Source of the DNA: Anaerotignum sp.
GTDB taxonomy: Bacteria > Bacillota > Clostridia > Lachnospirales > Anaerotignaceae
Length of the DNA: 64,000 nucleotides
NCBI GenBank assembly: GCA_020024265.1
Contig: JAHHTW010000001.1
Span: 1-64,000 of the forward strand
Reading direction: 5' to 3'
Shown here one piece after another: positions 52,353 to 61,702 of the stretch. The position numbers and the translations under genes are program-made. Every line of letters begins with the position of its first letter. The stretch's first letter is position 1. The notes beneath the pieces are model-generated. The model made no database searches and was not told the DNA's origin. It was given only the letters and a program-made list of their open reading frames with translations.

Positions 52353-52381
52353 ATTGTATCTTAAAACCACATTTCTGTCAA
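52353..52381 (-). promoter_or_regulatory. Promoter of the SRP/ribosome maturation operon
   Basis: A consensus -35 box TTGACA and TACAAT are separated by 17 bases on the minus strand. Confidence 0.82.
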
Positions 52382-52419
52382 GTATTTTTCCTTTACAAGA
52401 TTTATTTTTTTACAGGCGT

Positions 52420-53028
52420 TCAACAACTGCCTCGAAACAGGTTTTGATTGATGGTTTCTATGGTGGTATGTTTTTCTGAAATCAATACAGATGTATAATG
52501 CCCCTGTTTGGAATCAAATCGCCAAAAAGACTGACCGCCTGCACCTGTCAAATGGCACAAAATTGCGCTGAGTGCGCCATTATGCGCCACAAGCATAACC
52601 TGTTTGCCTTTGCTCTCTTTGATGAGTGTATCCACACCCTCTGTCACTCTCTTATAAAAACCCTGAAAGCTTTCACCATTGGGTATTGTACGATCCAGCC
52701 AGTTGGTTGCCCATCCCCGCAGCTCCTCTTTGTAATGATTTTCGACATACACCGCAGGCTGATTTTCCCAATCTCCGTAATACAGCTCACGAAATTCCTT
52801 GCGTTTTTCCACCTGCATATCCTTTTGCTGTGCAATGATTTGTGCCGTATGCGAAGCACGCAGCAAATCGCTGCTGTATATGGCGTCCAATGGTACATCC
52901 TTAAAATACTCTGCAAGCTGTGTTGCCTGAAATAAACCGGTATCATTGATATCCGCATCTGTCCAACCATAAAACATATTGTTTTTATTCATATCTGTTT
53001 GCCCATGACGTACCAGATACAAACGCAT
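52420..53028 (-). CDS. Histidine phosphatase family protein
   Basis: The 202-residue enzyme begins MRLYLVRHGQTDMNKNNMFY with the catalytic RHG histidine, and has DAIYSSDLLRASHTAQIIA, FRELYYGDWENQPA and MLVAHNGALSAILCHLTG with the second catalytic histidine. It belongs to the phosphoglycerate mutase-like superfamily (CobC/GpmB-like), substrate unknown. It is the last gene after relA-dtd-hemZ, 15 bases behind hemZ. Confidence 0.9.
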   Translation of the reverse strand: MRLYLVRHGQTDMNKNNMFYGWTDADINDTGLFQATQLAEYFKDVPLDAIYSSDLLRASHTAQIIAQQKDMQVEKRKEFRELYYGDWENQPAVYVENHYKEELRGWATNWLDRTIPNGESFQGFYKRVTEGVDTLIKESKGKQVMLVAHNGALSAILCHLTGAGGQSFWRFDSKQGHYTSVLISEKHTTIETINQNLFRGSC

Positions 53029-53043
53029 AGTATCACTTCCAAT

Positions 53044-54486
53044 CTATGACTGTGGCAATCCCTGCCGTTTTCTTTCCAGCATTTCGTCCATTCTTCCAAT
53101 ATAATCCTCAATGCTCTTAACATTGAAAATACGTTCGATGCGGTCTGTCTTGGGATCTACGGTCTTTGTACTTGCGCCCGCACCGGCAGCGAGTATGGTT
53201 TGTTTCTCCTCCATAATCTGTATGTTGTACACGCCTTCCTTTCCCGGATGACAATATCCCACATTTTCAAAATTTCCAACCATATTTTTCTGACGATACA
53301 TATAGTAGGGTACCATCCCCATTTGCTTTGCATAGTCTGCTGCAACGGCAAGCATTTTTTCCAGTTCCTCGGCGGTTGTAAGTGTATACAAGTCAAACTG
53401 TTCCTTCAGGCGAGAGGCTCTTTTGACCGCAAGTGTATGTACCGTTATGGTATCGGGCGCAAGCTTCATAATCTCCTGCATGGTATGTGTCACATCTTCA
53501 ACAGTTTCCCCAAAAAGCCCCAAAATCAAATCCATATTGATGTTGTCATGCCCCAACTCCCTTGCTTGGCGAAATACACTTCGGATATCTTCTACCGTAT
53601 GCGCTCTGCCAATGCGGCGCAATGTGTCATCATTCATGGTCTGTGGATTGATGGAAATACGGTTGACACCATATACCTTCATCAAACGCAGTTTTTCCTT
53701 TGTAATGGTATCCGGTCTGCCTGCCTCTACGGTATACTCTGTGTTCTCTGTCGGTTCAAAAAGGTCTTGTACCTTTTTGAGCAGCCGTTCCAGTTGTACC
53801 TCTGTCAACGTAGTAGGTGTGCCTCCACCAATATAGATATTCTTGACACAAAAGCGCTTTGCATACTCTGCCAGATAATCCAGTTCACGAAACAGCGCAT
53901 CCAAATATTCATCTACACGCTTTTCATACTGCTTGAGAGGATATGCAGTAAAGGAGCAATACAAACAACGTGTTGGACAAAAAGGAATCCCGATATACAA
54001 GCTGATATCCTCTTTCCTATTTTGTGCCAGCAATCGACATTCTGCTTTTGCTACCTGCAATGTCAGCTCTGCCTTTTGCTCTGACACAAGATAATCCGTT
54101 TTGAGATGATCCAGACATTGTGCATCACTTTTCCCCTCTGCCAGCAATGTATTGACAATTTTGGCAGGACGTACTCCTGTCAAAATCCCCCATTTGGGAT
54201 AATACCCTGTTTCCCGGCTCAAAAGCGCAAATATGGTCATCTTGACCAGACGCTTGACTTCCTTATCCGTACAAGGCTCTTGGTACGGTATGGACCATTC
54301 TGCTTTTTTCCGTCCACGACAATAAAGCATTGCCGCAGCAATGCCTTTTTGTAGGACACTTTTGACTGTGATCTGCTCAGAAACTTCTTCTGTACGGTAA
54401 TAATGCAAATTGGGATAAAACACCTGAATCATGGTCTGTACATCATTCTGCATTTCATGCCCTTTTAAAATATATTGAATCATCAT
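53044..54486 (-). CDS. hemZ: Coproporphyrinogen dehydrogenase-like radical SAM protein HemZ
   Basis: The 480-residue protein has a 150-residue N-terminal HemZ-specific part and a radical SAM core with CPTRCLYCSFTAYPLKQYEK (CxxxCxxC cluster), YIGGGTPTTLTEVQLERLL, EAGRPDTITKEKLRLMK and GVNRISINPQTMNDDTLRRI. The family is named for oxygen-independent coproporphyrinogen III oxidation, but in heme-lacking Clostridia the true reaction is uncertain. It follows dtd by nine bases. Confidence 0.93.
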   Translation of the reverse strand: MMIQYILKGHEMQNDVQTMIQVFYPNLHYYRTEEVSEQITVKSVLQKGIAAAMLYCRGRKKAEWSIPYQEPCTDKEVKRLVKMTIFALLSRETGYYPKWGILTGVRPAKIVNTLLAEGKSDAQCLDHLKTDYLVSEQKAELTLQVAKAECRLLAQNRKEDISLYIGIPFCPTRCLYCSFTAYPLKQYEKRVDEYLDALFRELDYLAEYAKRFCVKNIYIGGGTPTTLTEVQLERLLKKVQDLFEPTENTEYTVEAGRPDTITKEKLRLMKVYGVNRISINPQTMNDDTLRRIGRAHTVEDIRSVFRQARELGHDNINMDLILGLFGETVEDVTHTMQEIMKLAPDTITVHTLAVKRASRLKEQFDLYTLTTAEELEKMLAVAADYAKQMGMVPYYMYRQKNMVGNFENVGYCHPGKEGVYNIQIMEEKQTILAAGAGASTKTVDPKTDRIERIFNVKSIEDYIGRMDEMLERKRQGLPQS

Positions 54487-54495
54487 ATCGTTCCT

Positions 54496-54948
54496 TTAAA
54501 ATAATTTTTCACTGTCCAAAAGCAATGTCACAGGGCCATCGTTGACCAGCGCCACCTTCATATCCGCCTGAAATTGCCCTGTTGCTACCTTCTGAATGGG
54601 CATTGCTTTTGCCTTTTCACACAGCTGTGCAAACAGCTTTGCTGCCACATCGGGTGCCGCACCGCCCGAATATCCGGGACGTCTGCCCTTGCGTGCATCC
54701 CCATAGAGTGTAAAATTCGGTACAATCAAAAGTTCTCCTGCCACATCCAATAAAGAAAGGTTCATTTTACCGTTTTCATCTTCAAAAATACGCAAATTCA
54801 CCACCTTGTCCAGCATATATTCCATAGTCTTTTCGTCATCTGTTCCCAGCATACCGAAGAGTACCATGATACCCTTGCCAATCTCACCAATCACCTGTCC
54901 TTCTACCGTAACACTTGCTTTTGTCACTCTTTGTAATACTGCTCGCAT
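54496..54948 (-). CDS. dtd: D-aminoacyl-tRNA deacylase
   Basis: The 150-residue enzyme removes D-amino acids from mischarged tRNA. MRAVLQRVTKASVTVEGQVI opens the fold, and VNDGPVTLLLDS carries the conserved NxGPVT cis-proline motif. The other motif, normally SQFTL, reads PNFTLYGDARKGRRP, a replacement of Ser-Gln by Pro-Asn. AAGGAG precedes the ATG. It lies between relA and hemZ. Confidence 0.92.
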   Translation of the reverse strand: MRAVLQRVTKASVTVEGQVIGEIGKGIMVLFGMLGTDDEKTMEYMLDKVVNLRIFEDENGKMNLSLLDVAGELLIVPNFTLYGDARKGRRPGYSGGAAPDVAAKLFAQLCEKAKAMPIQKVATGQFQADMKVALVNDGPVTLLLDSEKLF

Positions 54949-55008
54949 AAAATCTATTCTCCTTCATTTACTGTCTTATAAAAATGCCAGACTTGGGCAT
55001 TTTTCCAG

Positions 55009-57231
55009 TTATCCACTAACACGATCAATCTGCAAAACACCCTTGATATTGCGCAAACGTTTTGTCATGCGTTCCAATTGGTCTTTTGTACGGATTTCCA
55101 TAGATACGTGCATAATTGCCAGCATATCCTTTGTTGTGCGTACATTGAAGCCCTTGATCGGAATATCTTCATCTGCCAGATTGCGGCTGATTTCCAGCAA
55201 AAGCCCTGTACGATCATGTGCCGTAACACAAATTTCTGCAATATAAGAAGCATCCACCTCACCATGTGTATATTGTGTATCCCATTCTGCATTGATGAGT
55301 CGTCCTCTTTCCTCGTTGCTCAAATTCATAATATTGATACAGTCTGTTCTATGAATGGTCACACCACGTCCACGAGTAACAAATCCCACGATTTCATCTC
55401 CCGGTACCGGACTGCAACATTTTGAGCAACGTACTGCCACATCTCCAATGCCCTCTACCAAAATGCCGCTCTTGCTCTTGCGTTTATTGGGCTTGTGGCT
55501 GATGTTTTTCTCCATATTCTGCAAAATATCATCCACCGTCTGCTCTTTGCGTTTTTCCTTGAGGTATTCATCCCGCAAACGGTTGACCACCTGACCTTCC
55601 TTCAGTCCACCATAACCAATGGCTGCCAGTACCGCATTCCAATCTTTGAAATCGTATTTATTGAGTACCAGCTCCTGCCATTCCGGTCGCAGCAAATCAG
55701 AAGGTTGCAAAGATTTCTTTTTCATATCCGCAAGGAGCAACTCTCTGCCACGGATGATATTTTCTTCTTTTTCTTCTTTCTTAAACCACTGCTTGATCTT
55801 TGTTCTTGCTTGTGAGCTTTTTACCAGATTCAGCCAATCTCTGCTGGGGCCCTTGGAATTTTGGGAAGTCATAATCTCTACGATATCCCCATTTTGTATC
55901 TTATAATCAATGGTAACCATACGGCTGTTGACCCTTGCCCCCACCATTTTATTTCCGACAGCAGAATGAATCATATAGGCAAAGTCAATCGGCGTAGAGC
56001 CTTTTGGCAGCTGTATGACGTCGCCTTGTGGCGAGAATGCATACACCTGATCGGTAAAAATATTCAAATCCAGCTTAATGGTATCCAAATATTCTTTATT
56101 ATCCGAAACATCCTTTTGCCATTCCAAAATCTGACGCAGCCATGCCAGCTTTGCTTCTTCTTTGTTGCTGGATTTTTCACCGGATTTTCCTTCTTTGTAC
56201 TTCCAATGCGCTGCAATACCGTACTCACTGGTACGATGCATTTCCCATGTGCGAATTTGTATTTCAAATGGTTCCCCAGAGGGGCCTATGAGTGTATTAT
56301 GCAAAGACTGATACATATTGGGTTTTGGCATCGCAATATAGTCCTTAAACCGACCCGGCATGGGCTTATACATGGTATGCACAATGCCCAACACACCATA
56401 GCAATCACGTACATTGTCCACAATCGCACGTACAGCAAACAAATCATAAATCTGGTCTAATGTTTTCTTTTGATTGACCATTTTTTTATAAATACTGAAA
56501 AAATGCTTGCTTCTGCCTTCGATTTTGCCCTTGATGCCGGCTTCTTCCATTTTTGCCCGCACCGCACTGACAATATCTCCTACAAATTTTTCACGTTCCA
56601 CACGTTTTTTTTCGATCTTTGCTGCCAAATCAAAATATGCTTCCGGATTGAGATACTTAAAGCACAGGTCTTCCATCTCTGTACGGATTTTTGAAATCCC
56701 CAGTCGGTGCGCCAAAGGTGCATATATATCCAATGTTTCCTGTGCTTTTTCCCGCTGTTTCTCCGGTGTCATATAATTGAGTGTACGCATATTATGCAGG
56801 CGGTCTGCCAGCTTGATAAGAATGACACGAATATCCTTTGCCATTGCCAAAAACATTTTGCGATAATTTTCTGCCTGCAACTCTTCCTTTGTGGAATATG
56901 ACAGCTTGCCCAATTTCGTTACACCATCTACCAGTATGGCGATTTCCTCACTAAACAAATCGCAAATATCCGTATACGTATATGGGGTATCTTCAATGGT
57001 ATCATGCAAAATCCCCGCAATGATGGACTCCATATCCAACTCCAGCTCTGCCAGTATATATGCCACCTTTAAGGGATGCACAATATACGGCTCACCCGAT
57101 TTTCTGAGCTGTCCGTCATGTGCTTGTGTTGCCAGATGATATGCCTTGTCCAATAATGCAAAATCCCTAGAAGGATGATACGTTTTAATTTTATCCACCA
57201 ATTCCTGATATAGTTTTTCTTCCACTCCCAT
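55009..57231 (-). CDS. relA: Bifunctional (p)ppGpp synthetase/hydrolase (Rel)
   Basis: The 740-residue long RSH enzyme has the HD hydrolase domain (HPLKVAYILAELELD, GILHDTIEDTPY), the synthetase domain (EGRSKHFFSIYKKMVNQKKT, YHSLHNT-like MYQSLHNTLIGPSGEPFEIQ), a TGS domain (VYAFSPQGDVIQLPKGSTPI), a conserved cysteine region (VRCSKCCSPVPGDEIVGF) and a C-terminal ACT domain. The His of HD is intact, so both activities are expected. The GTG at 57240 overlaps GAAGGG; ATG 57231 is preferred. First gene of relA-dtd-hemZ-phosphatase. Confidence 0.97.
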   Translation of the reverse strand: MGVEEKLYQELVDKIKTYHPSRDFALLDKAYHLATQAHDGQLRKSGEPYIVHPLKVAYILAELELDMESIIAGILHDTIEDTPYTYTDICDLFSEEIAILVDGVTKLGKLSYSTKEELQAENYRKMFLAMAKDIRVILIKLADRLHNMRTLNYMTPEKQREKAQETLDIYAPLAHRLGISKIRTEMEDLCFKYLNPEAYFDLAAKIEKKRVEREKFVGDIVSAVRAKMEEAGIKGKIEGRSKHFFSIYKKMVNQKKTLDQIYDLFAVRAIVDNVRDCYGVLGIVHTMYKPMPGRFKDYIAMPKPNMYQSLHNTLIGPSGEPFEIQIRTWEMHRTSEYGIAAHWKYKEGKSGEKSSNKEEAKLAWLRQILEWQKDVSDNKEYLDTIKLDLNIFTDQVYAFSPQGDVIQLPKGSTPIDFAYMIHSAVGNKMVGARVNSRMVTIDYKIQNGDIVEIMTSQNSKGPSRDWLNLVKSSQARTKIKQWFKKEEKEENIIRGRELLLADMKKKSLQPSDLLRPEWQELVLNKYDFKDWNAVLAAIGYGGLKEGQVVNRLRDEYLKEKRKEQTVDDILQNMEKNISHKPNKRKSKSGILVEGIGDVAVRCSKCCSPVPGDEIVGFVTRGRGVTIHRTDCINIMNLSNEERGRLINAEWDTQYTHGEVDASYIAEICVTAHDRTGLLLEISRNLADEDIPIKGFNVRTTKDMLAIMHVSMEIRTKDQLERMTKRLRNIKGVLQIDRVSG

Positions 57232-57732
57232 AGCCGACACCCTTCTTTCTTTTCCACTCCTTACAGAGTCAATTTTTTACAGATACGTGATGGACAGACC
57301 GGAGCATCCTGTCCTAACACAATACCTTGCTTGCGATGTGACAAATTCCCCTTTGATCCCTATTTTGGTACAAATCGAATCATTTTATCAAAAGATACGA
57401 TACTATTTCACAAAATCACAAAGAAAAGTGTAAAAATCGGATTTGTCTGATATTGCAGAATCTATTTAGAAATACTTCCTGTCTATTTTCCCTCGATCTA
57501 CCGGTCGTTGGATACTGCATACTACACCGGTATGATTCGAGTAAGGAAGGCAACACCACATAGCGATACGTTTGGTGCATATGCTTTTTCATATCATGAG
57601 TAGACTGTATTTCAAACCCATATTCAAACCATACAAAAATAATTTGCACCTCTTGTTTTTACTACATTATGCGGCATTGCCCTCAAAAATTTAATCATAA
57701 TTATATCAATATTTTGCTGTTTTTTCAATACT
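57232..57732. other. 500-base gap between relA and nagZ
   Basis: AT-rich, with one imperfect inverted repeat (CTCGATCTACCGGT at 57492-57505 against ACCGGTATGATTCGAG at 57526-57541). The 77-codon minus-strand frame at 57416-57649 lacks a ribosome binding site or family features and is not called. The relA promoter should be here but was not found. Confidence 0.5.
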
Positions 57733-58887
57733 TTACAGCAATCCGTTCTCATATTTTATATTCAAAATACGTTGCACACTCTCATCCAAACGGCTTTGGC
57801 TGATTGTTCCATCCTGTACCGCCTGACAAAGTGCAGTATATGCCTCCTCCAAATCGGCAGGCATCAATATCATATCTATTCCAGCCTGTACTGCTTTGAT
57901 CGTCGCTTCTTTTACGGAATAATACTCTACAATCGCTCCCATATTCATGGCATCGGTGATGGCAACACCATCAAACTGCAAATCCTCACGCAGCAAATCC
58001 ATCGCTTCTTTTGAGAGTGTTGCAGGCAGTCCATCTGTCGCAATCTGTGGCAATGTGATGTGACCTACCATGACAACACGCAGACCTTCATCCACCAGAC
58101 GCTGAAAAGGTGGAAACTCCACCATGCGCAGTCGTTCCAAATCATGATTGCTCACCGCCATACCATCATGCGAATCTGTCACGGTATCACCATGCCCCGG
58201 AAAATGTTTTGCCACAGCTTGCACACCGGCATCCTCAAGCGCATTTGCAAATGCAGCACCCATATCCCCAACCACATCTGGCTCTGTGCCATAGGCACGT
58301 GTACCAATGACGGTATTTTGTGCATTGGTATACACATCCACAACCGGCGCAAAATCCATATTGATACCCAAATCCGAAAGTACCGTACCTATTTGCCTGC
58401 CTGCTTGTGCTGCCTGTGTCAAATCTCCCTGCATCTGTGCTGCCTGTGGTACAATGACATGTGGAATTTGACTTTGATTTAAACGTGATACCACGCCGCC
58501 TTCTTCATCTATACCAATGAGCAAAGGAATCTCTGCTGCCTGCTGCATATCGCTTGTCAGCTGTTTTGTCTGTGCAGCGGTATCAAGATTTTCCGCAAAT
58601 AAAATCACGCCGCCCAAATGATACTGTGCAATCTTTTTTTTGACATCCTCTGACAGCACTGTCATTCCTGTACCATCCGGATTTTTTCTAAAATCCATCA
58701 TCAGCATCTGCCCAATCTTTTCTTCTGTCGTCATATCAGTCAGAATCCCTTTGATGGTTTCTTTTTTGAGATCCACCTGTATTTCTTCTGCCTGTTCTTG
58801 CTCTGCTTCTGTGTTCTGTGTCTGTCCACATCCAGCCAAAAGCAGCATCATAACCAGAAAAAATACCATACGCTTTGGAAATCTCAT
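57733..58887 (-). CDS. nagZ: Glycoside hydrolase family 3 lipoprotein, NagZ-like beta-N-acetylhexosaminidase
   Basis: The 384-residue protein begins with a lipoprotein signal (MLLLAGCG, lipid Cys at residue 20). The GH3 barrel shows IPLLIGIDEEGGVVSRL, INMDFAPVVDVYTNAQN, AVAKHFPGHGDTVTDSHDG (substrate-binding KH and catalytic His loop) and VAITDAMNMGAI with the nucleophile aspartate. It should remove N-acetylglucosamine from peptidoglycan fragments outside the cell. AAGGAGGGG precedes the ATG; a TATAAT at 58927-58932 may be its -10 box. Confidence 0.93.
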   Translation of the reverse strand: MRFPKRMVFFLVMMLLLAGCGQTQNTEAEQEQAEEIQVDLKKETIKGILTDMTTEEKIGQMLMMDFRKNPDGTGMTVLSEDVKKKIAQYHLGGVILFAENLDTAAQTKQLTSDMQQAAEIPLLIGIDEEGGVVSRLNQSQIPHVIVPQAAQMQGDLTQAAQAGRQIGTVLSDLGINMDFAPVVDVYTNAQNTVIGTRAYGTEPDVVGDMGAAFANALEDAGVQAVAKHFPGHGDTVTDSHDGMAVSNHDLERLRMVEFPPFQRLVDEGLRVVMVGHITLPQIATDGLPATLSKEAMDLLREDLQFDGVAITDAMNMGAIVEYYSVKEATIKAVQAGIDMILMPADLEEAYTALCQAVQDGTISQSRLDESVQRILNIKYENGLL

Positions 58888-58966
58888 TTTTTAACCCCTC
58901 CTTATGTATGAGAACTATCCTTTTTTATTATACCTCTTTTTGGTTTCATATGAAAAGCCTAATTTC

Positions 58967-58995
58967 TTGTCTTTTTCCTAGAAATTCGGTATAAT
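58967..58995 (+). promoter_or_regulatory. Promoter of the ttcA-recombinase-NUDIX unit
   Basis: TTGTCT and TATAAT are separated by 17 bases; transcription should begin near 59002. Confidence 0.75.
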
Positions 58996-59064
58996 AAAAT
59001 CCAAGCAGTTCCAAACAGTCTTTGAACTGCACAATTTTTATTTTTTCAGGAAGGAAGTTTGTAC

Positions 59065-59787
59065 ATGAAATTACAAAAATTACTCAGCTACGTTCGCCGT
59101 GCCGTAGATGATTACGATATGATTGCAGAGGGTGACAAAATCGCCATTGGTATTTCCGGCGGTAAGGATAGTCTGTGTCTGCTTGTAGCCTTGCGTCACT
59201 TGCAGAGATTTTATCCAAAAAAATTTACTTTGGAAGCAATCACCGTTTCCCTTGGTCTGCCGGGTGCAAAATATGATGATATACAAGCATTTTGCGATAC
59301 GCTTGGCGTACCCTACCATCTGGTGGAAACCGATATCGGGCAAATCATATTTGAGGAACGCAAGGAGAAAAACCCCTGTTCTCTCTGCGCCAAAATGCGT
59401 AAAGGGGCGCTGAATACAAAAGCAGAAGAATTGGGCTGCAACAAAGTTGCGCTGGGACACAATAAAGACGATGTGGTGGAAACATTTTTCATGTCTTTGT
59501 TTTACGAAGGCAGACTCAACTGTTTTGCACCAGTGAGTTATCTGGATCGTAGTAAGCTGTACTCCATTCGTCCATTGATGTATGTACCGGAATGGGAATG
59601 TCGCAGCTTTGTCAGCAAAAGCGATATCAAAATTGTAAAAAACCCCTGTTTGGCAGACGGCAATACAAAACGTCAAGAAACCAAAGAACTGCTTGCAAAT
59701 CTATCCGAAACATACGACCACCTGCAAGAGAAAGTCTTTGGTGCCATACAGCGCTCTAACCTGAAAGGATGGAATGGAGAGATCTAA
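59065..59787 (+). CDS. TtcA-family ATP pyrophosphatase (tRNA 2-thiolation type)
   Basis: The 241-residue protein has the PP-loop AIGISGGKDSLCLLVALRHL and the cysteine pair of the TtcA/TtuA group in KNPCSLCAKMRKGALNTKAE, followed by KVALGHNKDDVVETFFMSLF. A further cysteine is in KNPCLADGNTKRQE. Relatives thiolate tRNA cytidine-32 or act on other tRNAs with an Fe-S cluster. ATG 59065 with AAGGAAG is preferred over the TTG at 59059. One base separates its stop from the recombinase start. Confidence 0.88.
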   Translation: MKLQKLLSYVRRAVDDYDMIAEGDKIAIGISGGKDSLCLLVALRHLQRFYPKKFTLEAITVSLGLPGAKYDDIQAFCDTLGVPYHLVETDIGQIIFEERKEKNPCSLCAKMRKGALNTKAEELGCNKVALGHNKDDVVETFFMSLFYEGRLNCFAPVSYLDRSKLYSIRPLMYVPEWECRSFVSKSDIKIVKNPCLADGNTKRQETKELLANLSETYDHLQEKVFGAIQRSNLKGWNGEI

Positions 59788-59788
59788 T

Positions 59789-60850
59789 ATGGCTGTTTAT
59801 CGTGAGCAAATAAAGATGCAAGATATGAAGCTGCTGCGTGAAATACAGCAGGGACTACCACCCTTTGTCGGCGAGTTCTTCCGTGGGATTGCACAAAGCA
59901 CCTCTGTCAAAACCAGACTGGGCTATGCCTATGATCTTAGAATCTTTTTTCGCTATCTTTATGAAGAGCACAGTGAACTTGGTGGCAAAGAAATGCGTCA
60001 ATTGACGGTATCCGATTTGAATTTAATTACCGCAGATGACATAGACTGCTTTATGGAATACCTTTCCTACTATATTCGTCCCAACCATGAAAATCCGGAA
60101 CGTGCAGCAGAGCTGCACAATGACGAAAGAGGAAAAGCCAGAAAACTCGCTGCCATTCGTTCCATGTTCAAATTTTTCTATAAAAGAGAGAAAATCAATG
60201 CCAATCCTGCGACCATCGTAGATATGCCCAAGTTGCATGACAAGCAGATTATACGTTTGGACAGCAATGAAATGGCTGACTTTTTAGATGCAGTGGACAC
60301 CGGTGTCAAACTAACCAAACGCCAGCAGACACTGCACGAAAGAAGCCGTACACGGGATTTGGCATTGATCACACTGCTTTTGGGTACCGGCATGCGTGTT
60401 TCCGAATGTGTCGGCATAGACCGCAAGGACATAGATTTTCAAAATTACGGTGTGCGTGTCGTACGAAAAGGCGGCGATGAAGTGATGCTGTATTTCGGCG
60501 ATGAAGTTGCCGATGCGTTGCAGGAATACCTCATGGTGCGAAACAAGGCAGTCACAAAAAACGACAATGAGGATGCACTTTTTTTGTCCAGCCAAGGCAG
60601 ACGCATCAGTGTACGTGCTGTTGAAAAACTGGTCAAAAAATATGCCGTTGGTGTGACTGCAAAACATATCACACCGCATAAATTACGTAGTACATATGGC
60701 ACCAATCTATATCAGGAAACCGGAGATATTTATCTGGTTGCCGATGTACTGGGACATTCGGATGTCAACACCACCCGAAAACATTATGCAGAAATTGAAG
60801 AAAATCAAAGAAGACGTGCCGCTTCTTTTATCAAACTAAGAAAGGACTGA
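59789..60850 (+). CDS. Tyrosine recombinase, XerS-like
   Basis: The 353-residue recombinase has an N-terminal SAM-like core-binding domain (residues 20-150) and a catalytic domain. The catalytic residues are visible: Arg in LLGTGMRVSECVGIDRKDID, Lys in RVVRKGGDEVMLYF, His-x-x-Arg in ITPHKLRSTYGTNLYQ, His in VADVLGHSDVNTTRKHY and Tyr at the end of that motif. Length and the HERSRTRDLALITLLLGTGM approach resemble streptococcal XerS more than XerC/XerD. GGAGAG precedes ATG 59789; the upstream ATG at 59774 lies inside ttcA. No dif-like site was recognised nearby. Confidence 0.88.
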   Translation: MAVYREQIKMQDMKLLREIQQGLPPFVGEFFRGIAQSTSVKTRLGYAYDLRIFFRYLYEEHSELGGKEMRQLTVSDLNLITADDIDCFMEYLSYYIRPNHENPERAAELHNDERGKARKLAAIRSMFKFFYKREKINANPATIVDMPKLHDKQIIRLDSNEMADFLDAVDTGVKLTKRQQTLHERSRTRDLALITLLLGTGMRVSECVGIDRKDIDFQNYGVRVVRKGGDEVMLYFGDEVADALQEYLMVRNKAVTKNDNEDALFLSSQGRRISVRAVEKLVKKYAVGVTAKHITPHKLRSTYGTNLYQETGDIYLVADVLGHSDVNTTRKHYAEIEENQRRRAASFIKLRKD

Positions 60851-60855
60851 TTTGT

Positions 60856-61515
60856 TTGTTCCATCAACCAACCACAGATGAATTTATACGGATCTTTGGC
60901 AAACATATTCCAAAGCCGATTTTACCACTGAAAAAATTTGCGGTACTGGTGCTGCTGACTGAAAAAGATGGTGAGCTGCATTATGTACTGACCAAACGTG
61001 CTGCAAATGTACGTCAGCCCGGGGATATTTGTTTTCCCGGCGGGCATCAGGAGGAAGGCGAAACATTCGAGGATACTGCACTGCGTGAAACAGAAGAAGA
61101 ACTGGGCATCCCCGCAGCCAGTATTCGCATACTTGGAAAAACGGATTTTATGCTTACCGCCTATGGTGGCATCATTCAGCCATACATCGGCTTTGTTTCC
61201 TACAAACACTACTGTGTGCTGACATACCAGAAAGAGGAAGTGGCAGAGGTCTTTACCATCCCGCTGCGTGTTTTTCTCTCGCAAGAACCGGAAGTACATG
61301 ATATGTATTGGAAAGCCGATATGAACGTCCCCTTTCCCTACGAGCGCATTGAAAACGGGAAAGAGTATAAATTTCGGCAAAACCGGATTCCACAATTGTT
61401 TTACACCTATGAAAACCGCACCATATGGGGTTTGACCGCACAAATCATATCACACATCACACAAATGCTCTCACAAGCACCTCCGCAGCCCGAACAAAAA
61501 CGTAAAAATCATTGA
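60856..61515 (+). CDS. NUDIX hydrolase, CoA pyrophosphatase type
   Basis: The 219-residue protein has the NUDIX box GGHQEEGETFEDTALRETEE followed by ELGI and the UPF0035 CoA-pyrophosphatase lead-in VLTKRAANVRQPGDICFPGG. The predicted reaction is hydrolysis of CoA to phosphopantetheine and adenosine 3',5'-bisphosphate. The start is TTG at 60856, nine bases after AAAGGA; no nearby ATG fits. It starts five bases after the recombinase gene and ends the unit. Confidence 0.88.
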   Translation: MFHQPTTDEFIRIFGKHIPKPILPLKKFAVLVLLTEKDGELHYVLTKRAANVRQPGDICFPGGHQEEGETFEDTALRETEEELGIPAASIRILGKTDFMLTAYGGIIQPYIGFVSYKHYCVLTYQKEEVAEVFTIPLRVFLSQEPEVHDMYWKADMNVPFPYERIENGKEYKFRQNRIPQLFYTYENRTIWGLTAQIISHITQMLSQAPPQPEQKRKNH

Positions 61516-61524
61516 TTTCATAAG

Positions 61525-61552
61525 AACCACTCATTTTATGGGTGGTTTTTTA
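61525..61552 (+). terminator. Terminator of the NUDIX gene
   Basis: AACCAC and GTGGTT pair over an AT-rich loop (partly paired), followed by TTTTTT. Confidence 0.75.
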
Positions 61553-61619
61553 CCTTTCATAAGCTCCCGCAGAAAACATATCCCATTGTAACCATAGCAA
61601 AATCATACTCCTGATGTAC

Positions 61620-61659
61620 AAAACGGATATACTCTGATGAAAGAGCATATCCGTTTTTT
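61620..61659. terminator. Terminator of the DUF1540 gene, also usable on the plus strand
   Basis: AAAACGGATATACTCT pairs with AGAGCATATCCGTTTTTT with a single mismatch; A and T tracts flank both sides. Confidence 0.8.
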
Positions 61660-61702
61660 CAGAACGTATATGAAACGCTCTGTTTTATCATTTTATACCG
61701 TC

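Noticed and set aside
57416..57649. 77-codon minus-strand frame between relA and nagZ
   Set aside because: No ribosome binding site, no family resemblance, biased composition.
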